DNA of 34,796 nt, taken from positions 1 to 34,796 of the forward strand of contig JADILV010000077.1 of assembly GCA_017695115.1 (NCBI GenBank), read 5' to 3'. The notes beneath the pieces are model-generated. The model ran no database searches. It was not told the DNA's origin and saw only the letters and a list, made by a program, of their open reading frames with translations. Source of the stretch: Candidatus Cryptobacteroides avicola (lineage in GTDB: Bacteria > Bacteroidota > Bacteroidia > Bacteroidales > UBA932). Below, in pieces: positions 16,411-25,336 of the stretch (its first letter is position 1; each line of letters begins with the position of its first letter). Both the position numbers and the translations under genes were made by a program.

Positions 16411-17325
16411 ATGAAAAAACTTAGCAGAGAATTCAAAATAGGCAGTTTCGTTCTGGCCGTTCTGGTGATATCTTTTTTCATCATCAATTTCCTGCGCGGC
16501 AAAGACATATTCAACAGGGAGATGTCCGTCATTTCTTCCTATGACGACATCGAAGGTCTGGTCCAGTCCGATCCGGTATATATTAAAGGATACAAGGCCG
16601 GGACAGTAGCTTCCGTAGAATATAACCCTGAAACAGGTCTTTTTGACGTCACATGTTCGGTACAGAAGAAATTCCGCATCCCGTCGGATTCGAAGATGAC
16701 GATATACAGCCGCGACATTATGGGAGGAAAGGCCGTACGTATAGACCAGGGCGTTTCGGATGTAGCAGCGACGGACGGTGCTGTCCTTTCTCCCGCTACA
16801 CAGCCGGATATGCTCGCTTCCATTTCGGAGCAGATAGTCCCGCTGCTGTCCAAGACGGCCGGTACGGTCGAAAGTCTCGATTCGGCGGCCTCTTCACTTA
16901 ATTCCCTGCTCGGAAAGGAGAACAGGGAAGCTGTCGGGAGTATTCTCAGGAGGCTCGATGCGACAATGTACGAGGCACAGAAGGTATCGGCGGCCATAGG
17001 CGACAGGTCGGATGAGCTGGCTCTGTTTGTAGACAATCTTGCATCTTTCAGTTCCAAGCTGGACTCCATAGCGCTTAAGGCAGACAGTGCCGTGACTGGT
17101 ATCGGGGACGTTGCGGAGTCTTTGAACCGGGCGGATATCGAAGGTCTCGTCATCTCGTTCAAGGATTTTCTCGGCAGCCTTCAGGATCCGGACGGCACCA
17201 TCGGAAAATTCCTTTACGACGGGAAGGTATATGATTCTCTCGAGTCCCTGATCTCAGATGCTGACAGTCTGTTGAAAAAAATCGAAGAGAATCCTAAAAA
17301 ATATATCAGAATCTCGATATTCTAA
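16411..17325 (+). CDS. MlaD/MCE family lipid-transport protein
   Basis: The 304-residue protein has one N-terminal membrane segment (about 11-28) and a single MCE domain (about 37-125; the YDDIEGLVQSDPVYIKGYKAGTV block is diagnostic). A helical periplasmic tail rich in Ser, Asp and Leu follows. MlaD proteins form hexameric rings that pass phospholipids across the periplasm with an ABC permease and ATPase. Neither partner gene (MlaE, MlaF) is adjacent, so they must be elsewhere. A strong AGGAGG (16391-16396) lies 14 nt before the ATG, further than ideal; a non-ATG start slightly upstream (ATT at 16405) cannot be excluded. The gene follows the amidase by 75 bp and probably shares its transcript. 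Confidence 0.88.
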   Translation: MKKLSREFKIGSFVLAVLVISFFIINFLRGKDIFNREMSVISSYDDIEGLVQSDPVYIKGYKAGTVASVEYNPETGLFDVTCSVQKKFRIPSDSKMTIYSRDIMGGKAVRIDQGVSDVAATDGAVLSPATQPDMLASISEQIVPLLSKTAGTVESLDSAASSLNSLLGKENREAVGSILRRLDATMYEAQKVSAAIGDRSDELALFVDNLASFSSKLDSIALKADSAVTGIGDVAESLNRADIEGLVISFKDFLGSLQDPDGTIGKFLYDGKVYDSLESLISDADSLLKKIEENPKKYIRISIF

Positions 17326-17598
17326 CGGATTATCAAGTACTTTCTCTGTTTCTTCTAATTTAGAATTTATCAAAATTGCTATACGCGTGATTATTTGATA
17401 TTTGGGTATTTTGTTTGCTTATAATTGCTTAACTATCAGTATTTTATAAAATTACTTAACTGGCATGTAAGAAAAATATCTGATGTAAAAAAAACATAAT
17501 AAGCAATAGCAAATAGAAAAAATTATAAGTTTTTTTTTCACCACCTTTGTAACCGTTTTGACAAAAACTTGTAATATTTAACCTGACATCAAATCCAA
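17326..17598. other. AT-rich intergenic region upstream of dnaA
   Basis: By hand count 17401-17580 holds 41 G or C in 180 bases (23%), far below the flanking genes. It contains an inverted repeat (TTTGC and TTGCTTA at 17414-17431 against TAAGCAA and GCAAA at 17500-17513), two copies of CTTAACT (17428 and 17455) and a near-match -7 element CACCTTTG at 17542-17549. I found no TTATCCACA-type DnaA box. It probably holds the dnaA promoter. An origin of replication is possible but unsupported. Confidence 0.5.
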
Positions 17599-19026
17599 AT
17601 GCTTTCAGAGAAACACACACTTGTATGGAACCGCTGTCTTCAGATTATCGAACAGATAGTCGAGCCTCAGCAGTTTACCGTGTGGTTCAAGCCTATCAGG
17701 CCTGTTTCTCTGGTGGATTCGACCCTTACGGTTGAAGTCCCGACGGAGTTTTTCCGCGAGTATCTGGAGGAATGTTTCCTTGATGTCCTGAAAAAAACCC
17801 TTAAAAGGGAGCTTGGTGCCGGAGCGAAACTCCAGTATATGGTCAAGCCTGTAGCCGTGCAGCCTCCTATGACCTATCCGGCCATACATGGTCATGCTCC
17901 TGTCAACAAGGCGATAAACATTTCGACATCTGCCTCCCAGGTCGCGAATCCGAGTCCTCTCGTTTTTCCAGGCACGGCGACACACAGGGTGCAGGTGAAT
18001 CCACAGCTCAATCCTGTATATTGTTTCGGCAACCTTGTGGAAGGAGAGTGCAACAAAATGGGTATTACGGCCGGAGAGAGCATCTCGGACGCGCCGGGCA
18101 AGACTCCGTTCAACCCGCTTTTCCTTTTCGGCGGCCCGGGACTCGGCAAGACGCATCTTGCACAGGCTATCGGTATCGCGATAAAGGAGAAACATCCTGA
18201 ACTCGTTGTCCTTTATGTTCCGGCAAACAGGTTCAAGACCCAGTATATGGATGCGGTCAGCGTCAAGAACAAGCTGGTGGACTTCCTTGCTTTCTATATG
18301 AAGATGGATGTGCTGATAGTAGACGATATCCAGGAACTCGTCTCACCTGGCACACAGAATGCTTTCTTCCATATTTTCAATCATCTTCACCAGTCCGGGA
18401 AGCAGCTCATATTCACATCCGACAGACCGCCTGTCGATCTTCAGAACTTCGAAGAAAGGCTTCTTTCGAGACTGAAGTGGGGACTTTCCGTGGAGCTTAC
18501 ACGGCCTGATTTCTCCACGAGGCTGGCAATGCTCAAGGCCAGGAGTTTCAGGGAAGGGGTATCCATAAGCGATGACGTCCTTATCTATCTTGCTACAAGG
18601 ATAACATCGAACTTCCGCGAACTGGAAGGTACACTGATTTCATTGATTGCCAACGCTACTCTCACACATAAAGAAGTGACAGTGGAGATGGCGGAGCATA
18701 TTACAGAGAATATAGTAGGGGAGAAGGAAAGCGATATCACCATAGACAAGGTGCAGAAAGCTGTCTGCGATTATTTCAACATTACCCGTGATACTCTGCT
18801 TTCCAAGTCAAGAAAACGCCAGATCGTTCAGGCCAGGCAGATTGCGATGTATGTAAGCAGAAGCCTGATAAACTGTTCTTTGGCTACTATCGGAGCAGAG
18901 CTCGGCGGTAAAGACCATGCCACTGTGCTGCATGCCTGTACAACAGTGTCGGATCTCATGACCATTGACAAGAGTTTCAAGCAGTATGTTACCGACATCG
19001 AGAAAATGCTCGTGCCTGTAAGGTAG
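17599..19026 (+). CDS. dnaA: Chromosomal replication initiator DnaA
   Basis: DnaA binds the replication origin and, as an ATP-bound filament, melts it. The 475-residue product shows the usual order. Domain I (1-80, VWNRCLQIIEQIVEPQQFTVWF) recruits the helicase, and a linker spans about 85-135. The AAA+ domain has Walker A GGPGLGKTH (178-186), Walker B VLIVDDIQ (238-245) and the arginine-rich ERLLSRLKWG segment. The C-terminal helix-turn-helix contains the signature GGKDHATVLHA (436-446), which reads DnaA boxes. Length matches the family. The upstream gap is strongly AT-rich. pepD follows after 24 nt, an unusual partner, since dnaA is often followed by dnaN in other phyla. Confidence 0.97.
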   Translation: MLSEKHTLVWNRCLQIIEQIVEPQQFTVWFKPIRPVSLVDSTLTVEVPTEFFREYLEECFLDVLKKTLKRELGAGAKLQYMVKPVAVQPPMTYPAIHGHAPVNKAINISTSASQVANPSPLVFPGTATHRVQVNPQLNPVYCFGNLVEGECNKMGITAGESISDAPGKTPFNPLFLFGGPGLGKTHLAQAIGIAIKEKHPELVVLYVPANRFKTQYMDAVSVKNKLVDFLAFYMKMDVLIVDDIQELVSPGTQNAFFHIFNHLHQSGKQLIFTSDRPPVDLQNFEERLLSRLKWGLSVELTRPDFSTRLAMLKARSFREGVSISDDVLIYLATRITSNFRELEGTLISLIANATLTHKEVTVEMAEHITENIVGEKESDITIDKVQKAVCDYFNITRDTLLSKSRKRQIVQARQIAMYVSRSLINCSLATIGAELGGKDHATVLHACTTVSDLMTIDKSFKQYVTDIEKMLVPVR

Positions 19027-19050
19027 TCTGCCCACATAATTTTACAATAT

Positions 19051-20490
19051 ATGAAATCAGACAGGGTTCTTGAGATTTTCAAGGAAATCACCCGGGTTCC
19101 GCGCGAATCCGGTCATGAAGAGCAGATCATTGCTTATCTGCAGCGGTTCGCTACATCGCATTCACTCCAGTGCAGAACGGACAAAGCCGGCAATGTCCTT
19201 ATTATCAAGGAAGCGGCTCCAGGAAAGGAGGATGTTCCCGTACTGGTCCTTCAAAGCCATTCTGATATGGTTTGCGAAAAGAATTCAGGTGTTGAACACG
19301 ATTTCGCCAAGGATCCTATCAAATATGTGATAGAAGACGGCTGGATGATAGCCAAGGATACGACACTCGGAGCGGACTGCGGCATCGGAATGGCAGCGGC
19401 GCTGGCCGCGGTCGAAGACCAGGCTCCTACCGGACGTATTGAAAGTCTTTTCACTGTATCCGAAGAGACCGGACTGGACGGTGCGAATGCCCTTGAGCCG
19501 GGATTCATATCAGGAAAAATTCTTATCAACCTTGATTCCGAAGATGAGGGCGAACTTTTTGTCGGATGTGCCGGAGGCATAGACACAGTTGCCGATTTTA
19601 ATTGGAAAACAAAAAAGTTATCACACGGAACATCGTTGTTAAAAATCAAGATATACAATGGTTTGGGCGGTCATAGCGGAGATGATATAAATAAAGGCAG
19701 GTGTAATGCCGTACAGCAGCTCTCCCGCTTCCTTTACAGTGAAATCCGGTATGGTTTCGACCTGTGCAGCATAGACGGAGGCAACAAGCGCAATGCCATT
19801 GCAAGAGAAGCAGAAGCTGTAATCTCCGTGCCGGACCCTGCTGCTACGTCAGCCAGATTCGAAGCATTCGGCAGGACACTGCAGCAGGAGTTCGCCGTAT
19901 CTGAACCGGGTCTGTCTTTTGAATCCTCTGCAGTTTCCATGGAAATTCAGGAGGCCATAGAAGACAGTGTAGCGGAAGCTCTGGTAAAATCCATGTTTGC
20001 CGCTCCGCACGGAGTCCTGGCAATGAGCATGGACATACCGGATTTGGTCGAGACGTCAACGAACCTTGCATCTGTAAAAATGACAGGGCAAGGGAAAATC
20101 AGGGTAGGGACAAACCAGCGCTCATCAGTTACTTCGGAATATCTTGCGGCGGCTGCAAAGGTCGAGGCTTGTTTCAGTCTTGCGGGTGCCCGGGTCACGC
20201 ATGATGCAGAATATCCGGGCTGGAAACCTAATATGGATTCAGCAGTGCTTGAAGTATGCCGGGAATCCTATAGAAAACTTTTTGCGACCGAGCCTGTGGT
20301 CAGGGCCATACATGCCGGACTCGAATGCGGTCTTTTTCTGGACAAATATCCCGATCTGGACATGATTTCGTTCGGCCCGACTTTGAGAGGAGTGCATGCT
20401 CCCGGCGAAAGGCTTGACCTCAAGTCACTTGATAAATTCGTCGAATTGCTCGATGACGTTATAAAGACATACAGCGGTCAAACTGAATAA
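19051..20490 (+). CDS. pepD: Aminoacyl-histidine dipeptidase (Xaa-His, M20 family)
   Basis: The 479-residue cytoplasmic metallopeptidase hydrolyses dipeptides such as carnosine-like X-His and broader substrates. M20 metal and catalytic residues are visible: QSHSDMV (H70, D72), LGADCGIG (bridging D109), SEETGLDGA (E138/E139), a NLDSEDEGEL block and a late LRGVHAPGERL histidine. A dimerisation lid lies between the two halves of the catalytic domain, as in E. coli PepD (485 residues). It lies between dnaA and rpe with gaps of 24 and 11 nt, so it is likely co-transcribed with both. Confidence 0.92.
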   Translation: MKSDRVLEIFKEITRVPRESGHEEQIIAYLQRFATSHSLQCRTDKAGNVLIIKEAAPGKEDVPVLVLQSHSDMVCEKNSGVEHDFAKDPIKYVIEDGWMIAKDTTLGADCGIGMAAALAAVEDQAPTGRIESLFTVSEETGLDGANALEPGFISGKILINLDSEDEGELFVGCAGGIDTVADFNWKTKKLSHGTSLLKIKIYNGLGGHSGDDINKGRCNAVQQLSRFLYSEIRYGFDLCSIDGGNKRNAIAREAEAVISVPDPAATSARFEAFGRTLQQEFAVSEPGLSFESSAVSMEIQEAIEDSVAEALVKSMFAAPHGVLAMSMDIPDLVETSTNLASVKMTGQGKIRVGTNQRSSVTSEYLAAAAKVEACFSLAGARVTHDAEYPGWKPNMDSAVLEVCRESYRKLFATEPVVRAIHAGLECGLFLDKYPDLDMISFGPTLRGVHAPGERLDLKSLDKFVELLDDVIKTYSGQTE

Positions 20491-20501
20491 AACCATACAT
20501 T

Positions 20502-21140
20502 ATGGCACTGATTGCCCCTTCAATGCTTTCGGCTGATTTTCTTCATCTGGAAAAGGATATCAGGACAGTCAATTCATGCGCCGACATTTTCCATCTTGAT
20601 ATAATGGACGGAGTGCTGGTGCCGAATATATCATACGGTTTTCCGGTAGTGGAAGCGATAGCTTCTAAAGCCGAGAAGCCCATGGATGCCCATCTGATGA
20701 TAATAAGGCCGGAGAAATATGTTGAAAGGTTTGCACAAACAGGAGTATCCATGCTCAGTGCGCATCTGGAGGCGATGGAGGATCCGGTTTCTGTAATGGG
20801 GCAGATCCGTTCTTACGGTATAAAGGCCGGTATTGCTTTCAATCCGGATATTCCGGTCGAGAAAGTTTTCCCATATCTTGACAGCTGCGATTTTGTTCTG
20901 GTGATGTCAGTATTCGCCGGATTCGGAGGACAGAAGTTCATAGAAGCGACATTCGGCAGGGTACAGGCTCTGAAAGCGGAAATTCTGCGCAGAGGTCTGG
21001 ATGTGAAAATAGAGGTTGACGGGGGAGTGTCTCCTGCAAACTCCGCTGCGTTGGCGGAGGCAGGAGCTGATATTCTTGTAGCGGGCAGTGCCGTGTTCAG
21101 ATCCGATGATCCGGCTGCGGCCGTAAGCGCTATGAGATAA
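20502..21140 (+). CDS. rpe: Ribulose-phosphate 3-epimerase
   Basis: The 212-residue TIM-barrel enzyme interconverts ribulose 5-phosphate and xylulose 5-phosphate in the pentose phosphate pathway. The start APSMLSADF, the metal ligands H31 and D33 (FHLDIMDG), H64 (DAHLMI) and D173 (EVDGG), and the phosphate-binding end VAGSAVF are all present. The loop that is usually SVNPGFGGQ reads SVFAGFGGQ (F138, A139), and MDGHFVPN reads MDGVLVPN. The second change occurs in other Bacteroidota; I am less sure of the first. The gene starts 11 nt after pepD. Its last 11 bp overlap the 3' end of birA on the other strand. Confidence 0.93.
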   Translation: MALIAPSMLSADFLHLEKDIRTVNSCADIFHLDIMDGVLVPNISYGFPVVEAIASKAEKPMDAHLMIIRPEKYVERFAQTGVSMLSAHLEAMEDPVSVMGQIRSYGIKAGIAFNPDIPVEKVFPYLDSCDFVLVMSVFAGFGGQKFIEATFGRVQALKAEILRRGLDVKIEVDGGVSPANSAALAEAGADILVAGSAVFRSDDPAAAVSAMR

Positions 21141-21885
21141 TATATCCGATTTCCTTGAATGCGAATTCTTCCACGGTTCTGTCTTCCAGTTCGACCAGCA
21201 GCATGCCGTTGTCTGAGATTCCACGTATGGTACCCGTAAACTCCCTGCCGTTTCTGAAGTCTGTGTAGCGTGACGGAATGTCTTTTCTGTACATTGCATC
21301 CAGATAGCTTCTCCGGAGCTTCGGTCCGGATGATACGGCTTCTTCCATACGGGCAAGTATGGCTGCAACCAGTCTGCATAAAGCTTCTTCCGGTACATAC
21401 TCCTTTCCTGTGAGAAGCGAAAGTGAAACCGGGTTCGGCAGTTCCGGTGGGAAAACTTTCTGGTTCAGGTTAAGTCCTATTCCGGCAATGCAGCCTGTCA
21501 GTTTCTTTCCGTTTACGGAATTTTCAATGAGGATTCCGCATATCTTGCTGTCAGCGACATAGATGTCGTTCGGCCATTTGATGCCTGATGATACGCCTTC
21601 TGCAGACAGAAAGTCTTTGACTCCGACGGCGACAGCCTCGCTTATGACAAACTGGCAGTCAGCAGGTATGTTCTCAAGAAAGCCGTCTCCGTTCTGGAAT
21701 ATTATGCTGAAGGTAAGGTTGCTTCCTGGTTCGCTTTTCCAGACATTTCCCCTCTGGCCGCGCCCTGAGGTCTGTTCTCTGGCTGCGATGACCGTCGTTC
21801 CTTCCAGCTCCGGAAGCAGTCTCTTTGCCTGATTGTTGGTGGAGTCCAGGGTTTCGTACCATATAATGTCTGCCATATTTTCCAT
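21130..21885 (-). CDS. birA: Biotin-[acetyl-CoA-carboxylase] ligase
   Basis: The 251-residue enzyme attaches biotin to the carrier domain of biotin-dependent carboxylases through biotinyl-AMP. The catalytic signature GRGQRGNVW (41-49), the SGIKWPNDIYV block and a short SH3-like C-terminal domain (GTIRGISDNGMLLVELED) are visible. There is no N-terminal DNA-binding domain, so this is the non-regulatory (group I) form and does not repress biotin genes. An alternative start at MADIIWYETLDSTN (residue 4) is possible. It diverges from rsfS and converges with rpe, overlapping its end by 11 bp. Confidence 0.92.
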   Translation of the reverse strand: MENMADIIWYETLDSTNNQAKRLLPELEGTTVIAAREQTSGRGQRGNVWKSEPGSNLTFSIIFQNGDGFLENIPADCQFVISEAVAVGVKDFLSAEGVSSGIKWPNDIYVADSKICGILIENSVNGKKLTGCIAGIGLNLNQKVFPPELPNPVSLSLLTGKEYVPEEALCRLVAAILARMEEAVSSGPKLRRSYLDAMYRKDIPSRYTDFRNGREFTGTIRGISDNGMLLVELEDRTVEEFAFKEIGYIIS

Positions 21886-21901
21886 TGGTGTGAATTTTGT
21901 T

Positions 21902-21909
21902 TATATTTG
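21902..21909 (+). promoter_or_regulatory. Second possible -7 element upstream of rsfS
   Basis: TATATTTG fits TAnnTTTG but lacks a correctly spaced -33. A short TGACC-TTC-GGTCA hairpin (21908-21920) overlaps its end. It could be a distal promoter or a chance match. Confidence 0.3.
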
Positions 21910-21954
21910 ACCTTCGGTCATTTATACTGTTGCGCCTCGGCATAGCAAAATAAA

Positions 21955-21986
21955 TTTGCTCTGCACTCGGCTTCTGCGTATATTTG
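21955..21986 (+). promoter_or_regulatory. Promoter of the rsfS-ftsH operon
   Basis: TTTG (21955-21958), a 20 nt spacer and TATATTTG (21979-21986) match the Bacteroidota consensus. It predicts a leader of about 29 nt before the rsfS ATG at 22022. The TTTG lies in an inverted repeat AGCAAA-ATAAA-TTTGCT (21944-21960). Confidence 0.7.
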
Positions 21987-21992
21987 CGACTG

Positions 21993-22000
21993 CAAATTTA
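21993..22000 (-). promoter_or_regulatory. Possible -7 element for birA
   Basis: On the minus strand the bases read TAAATTTG, the only TAnnTTTG match facing birA in the 136 bp gap. The leader would be about 100 nt, and no -33 element is spaced correctly. Confidence 0.35.
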
Positions 22001-22021
22001 ATAGAAGAATATTCAAAAAAG

Positions 22022-22378
22022 ATGAATCATAAGAACGAACTTGATGTCATAGCGGACGCAATGCTCGAGAAAAAAGGAAACAACGTCGTTTCCCTGGACC
22101 TTAAAAACATAGGCACTGCCATCTCGGATTACTTTATCGTATGCAGTGCGGAATCCACTACAAACGTTTCGGCCATAGCCGACAATATTGAAGACAGGAT
22201 GATTGCCGACTGCGGCAGGAAGCCTCTCCGGTCACAGGGCAGGGAAAATTCCCTGTGGATTATCCTTGACTATGGAGATATAGTGGTACATGTATTCCAG
22301 ACACAGTACAGGGATTTTTACAGGCTCGAGGATCTGTGGGCTGATGCTGACAGGAAAGAATATTCCGATAACCTGTAG
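22022..22378 (+). CDS. rsfS: Ribosome silencing factor RsfS
   Basis: The 118-residue protein binds ribosomal protein uL14 on the large subunit and blocks subunit joining when nutrients are scarce. The conserved core is visible: DLKNIGTAISDYFIVCSAES, then SQGRENSLWIILDYGDIVVHVFQTQYRDFYRLEDLWADA, with the typical W...D.GD...H.F....R..Y.LE.LW pattern. Length is normal for the family (105-120). The frame is open to 21956, but that extension covers the promoter. It is the first gene of the rsfS-ftsH-cdsA-psd cluster, an order widely seen in Bacteroidota. Confidence 0.93.
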   Translation: MNHKNELDVIADAMLEKKGNNVVSLDLKNIGTAISDYFIVCSAESTTNVSAIADNIEDRMIADCGRKPLRSQGRENSLWIILDYGDIVVHVFQTQYRDFYRLEDLWADADRKEYSDNL

Positions 22379-22412
22379 GCATCCGTATGACTGAAAATTT
22401 TATATCTCAAGA

Positions 22413-24434
22413 ATGAACACAGCCGGAAATGACATGCCTTCAAACAAAGGCGGCAATCCGCAACGGAGGAAACCCGTGCGGATGACATTTAATTTTTCAT
22501 GGTTTTATATAATCCTTATCATCGGCATAATATGGATGTTCTTCAATCAGGGAGGCGCCAATCCGCAGAAGATTGAATGGACAGATGTAAAAGAACAGAT
22601 AAAGGCCGGTGATGTCAAGGAAATAGTATTCATAAGGAACGATTTTGAGGGACGGGTCACCATCAAGCCGGACAGACTTGCAAAATACGCCGACAAGTTC
22701 GGAGGCGTCGTTCCGAAGAAGTCCCCCCATTTCATATTCCTCGTATCCGGCAGCTTCAATCCGGAGGAGACTTTCGATGAACTGAACGCCGCCCTGCCGG
22801 AAGCTGACAGATTCAGAGTAGTCGTAGAGAACGACAGCAAGTTCTGGAGCACTCTGTTCGAGTGGATGCTTTTCCCTCTGTTGCTGATTCTCATGTGGGT
22901 ATTCATGTTCAGGGGAATGAACAGGGGCATGAACGGAGGAGGCGGTCCCGGAGGTATTTTCAATGTGGGGAAATCTACCGGGAAACTGGCGGAAAAAGAA
23001 AACATCAAGGTTTCTTTCAAGGATGTCGCGGGGCTCGAAGGCGCGAAAGAGGAAGTGATGGAAATCGTCGATTTTCTCAAGAATCCTAAAAAATACACTG
23101 CCCTCGGCGGCAAGATTCCGAAGGGAGCCCTTCTGGTAGGCCCTCCGGGTACCGGAAAGACACTGCTCGCGAAAGCGGTGGCAGGGGAGGCAAATGTTCC
23201 GTTCTTCTCCATTTCAGGATCGGATTTCGTGGAGATGTTCGTGGGTGTGGGAGCATCCAGGGTCAGGGACCTTTTCCGTCAGGCGAAAGAAAAATCACCG
23301 TGCATCGTGTTTATCGATGAAATAGATGCTGTAGGCCGGGCCAGAGGGAAAAATGTCGGGTTTTCATCGAATGACGAACGGGAAAATACCCTTAACCAGC
23401 TGCTTACGGAAATGGACGGCTTCGACTCCAACTCCGGTGTCATCATCCTTGCGGCGACGAACAGGGCGGATATTCTGGACAAGGCGCTTTTGCGTGCCGG
23501 ACGTTTTGACCGCCAGATTCATGTGGACCTTCCCGACCTGAATGAAAGGGTGGAAATCTTCAAGGTACACCTGAAGAACCTCAAGCTGGAAGCTGATTTC
23601 GATGTGGAATTCCTGGCAAAACACACACCGGGCTTTTCCGGTGCCGACATAGCCAATGTCTGCAATGAGGCCGCTCTTACCGCAGCACGCAGAAACAAGA
23701 CGGTGATAGACAAGCAGGATTTCCTCGATGCGGTAGACAGGATAGTCGGCGGACTTGAACGCAAGACGATGATCATCACGCCTGAAGAAAAACGGTCTAT
23801 CGCACATCATGAAGCCGGACACGCTACAGTAAGCTGGTTCCTCAAATATGCCAACCCTCTGTTTAAGGTGACCATTGTTCCGAGAGGACAGGCACTCGGT
23901 GCAGCATGGTATCTTCCCGAAGAAAGGAAGCTCGAGACCAAAGAACAGCTCATTGATGAAATGTGCGCCCTGCTTGGAGGCCGGGTGGCAGAGGAAATCG
24001 TAAACGGACAGCCTTCAACCGGAGCATTGAACGATCTTGAACGTCTGACCAAGACGGCATACGCAATGGTGACGTATTACGGCATGAGTGAAAACGTGGG
24101 CACCGTTTCGTTTTATGATTCGACCGGATCCAGAGGCTATGAACTCTCCAAACCATACAGCGAAAAGACTGCAGAGGCCATCGACAGGGAAGTCAAGGAA
24201 CTGGTCAATTCCATCCATGACAGGACATACAGGCTTCTGATGGAGCATAAGGACGGATTTATGCAGCTTGCTGCGCTGCTTCTGGAAAAAGAAGTTATCT
24301 TTGCAGATGATCTTGAACGCATCTTCGGTCCGAGACCGTGGGGCGGAACCGGTGACGGCATTCCGGACAAGGAGGCGGACCAGACCGGACCTGAAACATC
24401 GGAGACATCAGAGATATCGGATAATGAATTATAA
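22413..24434 (+). CDS. ftsH: ATP-dependent zinc metalloprotease FtsH
   Basis: FtsH is a membrane-bound hexameric AAA+ protease that extracts and degrades membrane and cytoplasmic proteins. The 673-residue product has two membrane segments (about 29-44 and 149-167) flanking a periplasmic domain, and a glycine-rich linker. The AAA+ domain has Walker A GPPGTGKT (243-250), Walker B VFIDEID (299-305) and a second-region [20 protein letters not shown]. The protease domain carries the zinc site HEAGH (466-470) and D541 in [10 protein letters not shown]. The acidic tail is probably flexible. Its last 11 bp overlap the start of cdsA. In E. coli FtsH controls LPS and phospholipid balance, so linkage to cdsA and psd is meaningful. 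Confidence 0.97.
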   Translation: MNTAGNDMPSNKGGNPQRRKPVRMTFNFSWFYIILIIGIIWMFFNQGGANPQKIEWTDVKEQIKAGDVKEIVFIRNDFEGRVTIKPDRLAKYADKFGGVVPKKSPHFIFLVSGSFNPEETFDELNAALPEADRFRVVVENDSKFWSTLFEWMLFPLLLILMWVFMFRGMNRGMNGGGGPGGIFNVGKSTGKLAEKENIKVSFKDVAGLEGAKEEVMEIVDFLKNPKKYTALGGKIPKGALLVGPPGTGKTLLAKAVAGEANVPFFSISGSDFVEMFVGVGASRVRDLFRQAKEKSPCIVFIDEIDAVGRARGKNVGFSSNDERENTLNQLLTEMDGFDSNSGVIILAATNRADILDKALLRAGRFDRQIHVDLPDLNERVEIFKVHLKNLKLEADFDVEFLAKHTPGFSGADIANVCNEAALTAARRNKTVIDKQDFLDAVDRIVGGLERKTMIITPEEKRSIAHHEAGHATVSWFLKYANPLFKVTIVPRGQALGAAWYLPEERKLETKEQLIDEMCALLGGRVAEEIVNGQPSTGALNDLERLTKTAYAMVTYYGMSENVGTVSFYDSTGSRGYELSKPYSEKTAEAIDREVKELVNSIHDRTYRLLMEHKDGFMQLAALLLEKEVIFADDLERIFGPRPWGGTGDGIPDKEADQTGPETSETSEISDNEL

Positions 24435-25275
24435 GAACCTCATTACCAGGACTTTATCGGGAGCAGGGTTTGTGGCGGTCATGCTTGCAGGCCTGCTCCT
24501 TGACAAGTACATCTTCGCAGTTGTGATGCTTTTCATCATGATTGTCATGATGCACGAATTCTTCAAGATGACGATGGGGGACGAATACCGTTTTTCCAGA
24601 GCCCTGGCGATTTTCGCAGGAGCTACACTGTTCGCTTTGACTTTCCTGTACAAAGGACATATCTGGAATTTCCCCGGACGTCTGGTCATACTGGCCATGA
24701 TCCCTATTTTTATAGTGATGGTCAATTCCTTGTACGTCAAGGACAAGACTGATTTCGGCAAATTCGCCAACCTGTATACTGCGATACTCTATTTAGCCGT
24801 GCCGATGACTCTGATGAACTTCGTGGCTTTCACCGCCGGAGGGAAATTCTCAGGTCATCTGCTTCTGTGTTTCTTTATCATTATCTGGGCGTCGGATGTA
24901 GGTGCATACCTTTTCGGAATGACTCTCGGACAGAAATTCGGGAAAAAGCTTTTTCCGGAGATTTCGCCAAAGAAATCGTGGATAGGGTTCTGGGGAGGTT
25001 TCGTGATGTCCGTCCTTGTCGCGACGGCTCTGTACTACCTGGGCCTGTTCCCTCAGTCATACAGTCTGATGAACTGTATCGTGCTGGCTGTATTCATGAA
25101 CATATCGGGAGTCTATGGCGATCTTGTGGAATCGCAGTGGAAAAGACATTATGCCCTGAAGGATTCCGGAAATCTCATTCCAGGACACGGCGGTATGCTG
25201 GACAGGTTTGACAGCGCACTTTTTGCGGTTCCGGTCGGAGTCATATATCTGATGGTCCACAATATTCTGTGGTAA
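24424..25275 (+). CDS. cdsA: Phosphatidate cytidylyltransferase CdsA
   Basis: The 283-residue integral membrane enzyme makes CDP-diacylglycerol from phosphatidate and CTP, the branch point for all phospholipids. It has about seven or eight hydrophobic segments and ends with the family signature SQWKRHYALKDSGNLIPGHGG followed by MLDRFD, including the conserved K-D, H-G-G and D-R-x-D residues. The ATG at 24424 ([10 protein letters not shown]) was chosen over upstream in-frame starts inside ftsH; it overlaps the ftsH stop by 11 bp, suggesting translational coupling. Confidence 0.95.
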   Translation: MNYKNLITRTLSGAGFVAVMLAGLLLDKYIFAVVMLFIMIVMMHEFFKMTMGDEYRFSRALAIFAGATLFALTFLYKGHIWNFPGRLVILAMIPIFIVMVNSLYVKDKTDFGKFANLYTAILYLAVPMTLMNFVAFTAGGKFSGHLLLCFFIIIWASDVGAYLFGMTLGQKFGKKLFPEISPKKSWIGFWGGFVMSVLVATALYYLGLFPQSYSLMNCIVLAVFMNISGVYGDLVESQWKRHYALKDSGNLIPGHGGMLDRFDSALFAVPVGVIYLMVHNILW

Positions 25276-25300
25276 GAGGCGCTATATAATGGAATTTTTA

Positions 25301-25308
25301 TAAATTTG
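25301..25308 (+). promoter_or_regulatory. Possible internal -7 element before psd
   Basis: TAAATTTG fits TAnnTTTG and lies 28 nt before the psd ATG in the 61 bp gap after cdsA. No -33 element is visible. It may add a secondary promoter within the operon. Confidence 0.35.
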
Positions 25309-25336
25309 CACCGGAAAATTCATATAGGTTAAGGGC

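Noticed and set aside
17326..17598. oriC call next to dnaA
   Set aside because: I found no cluster of DnaA boxes. AT-richness and a neighbouring dnaA alone are not enough, so it is listed only as a question.
21908..21920. TGACC-TTC-GGTCA hairpin considered as a birA or rsfS terminator
   Set aside because: The stem is only 5 bp, no T-run follows on either strand, and it lies upstream of both divergent genes where a terminator is not expected.
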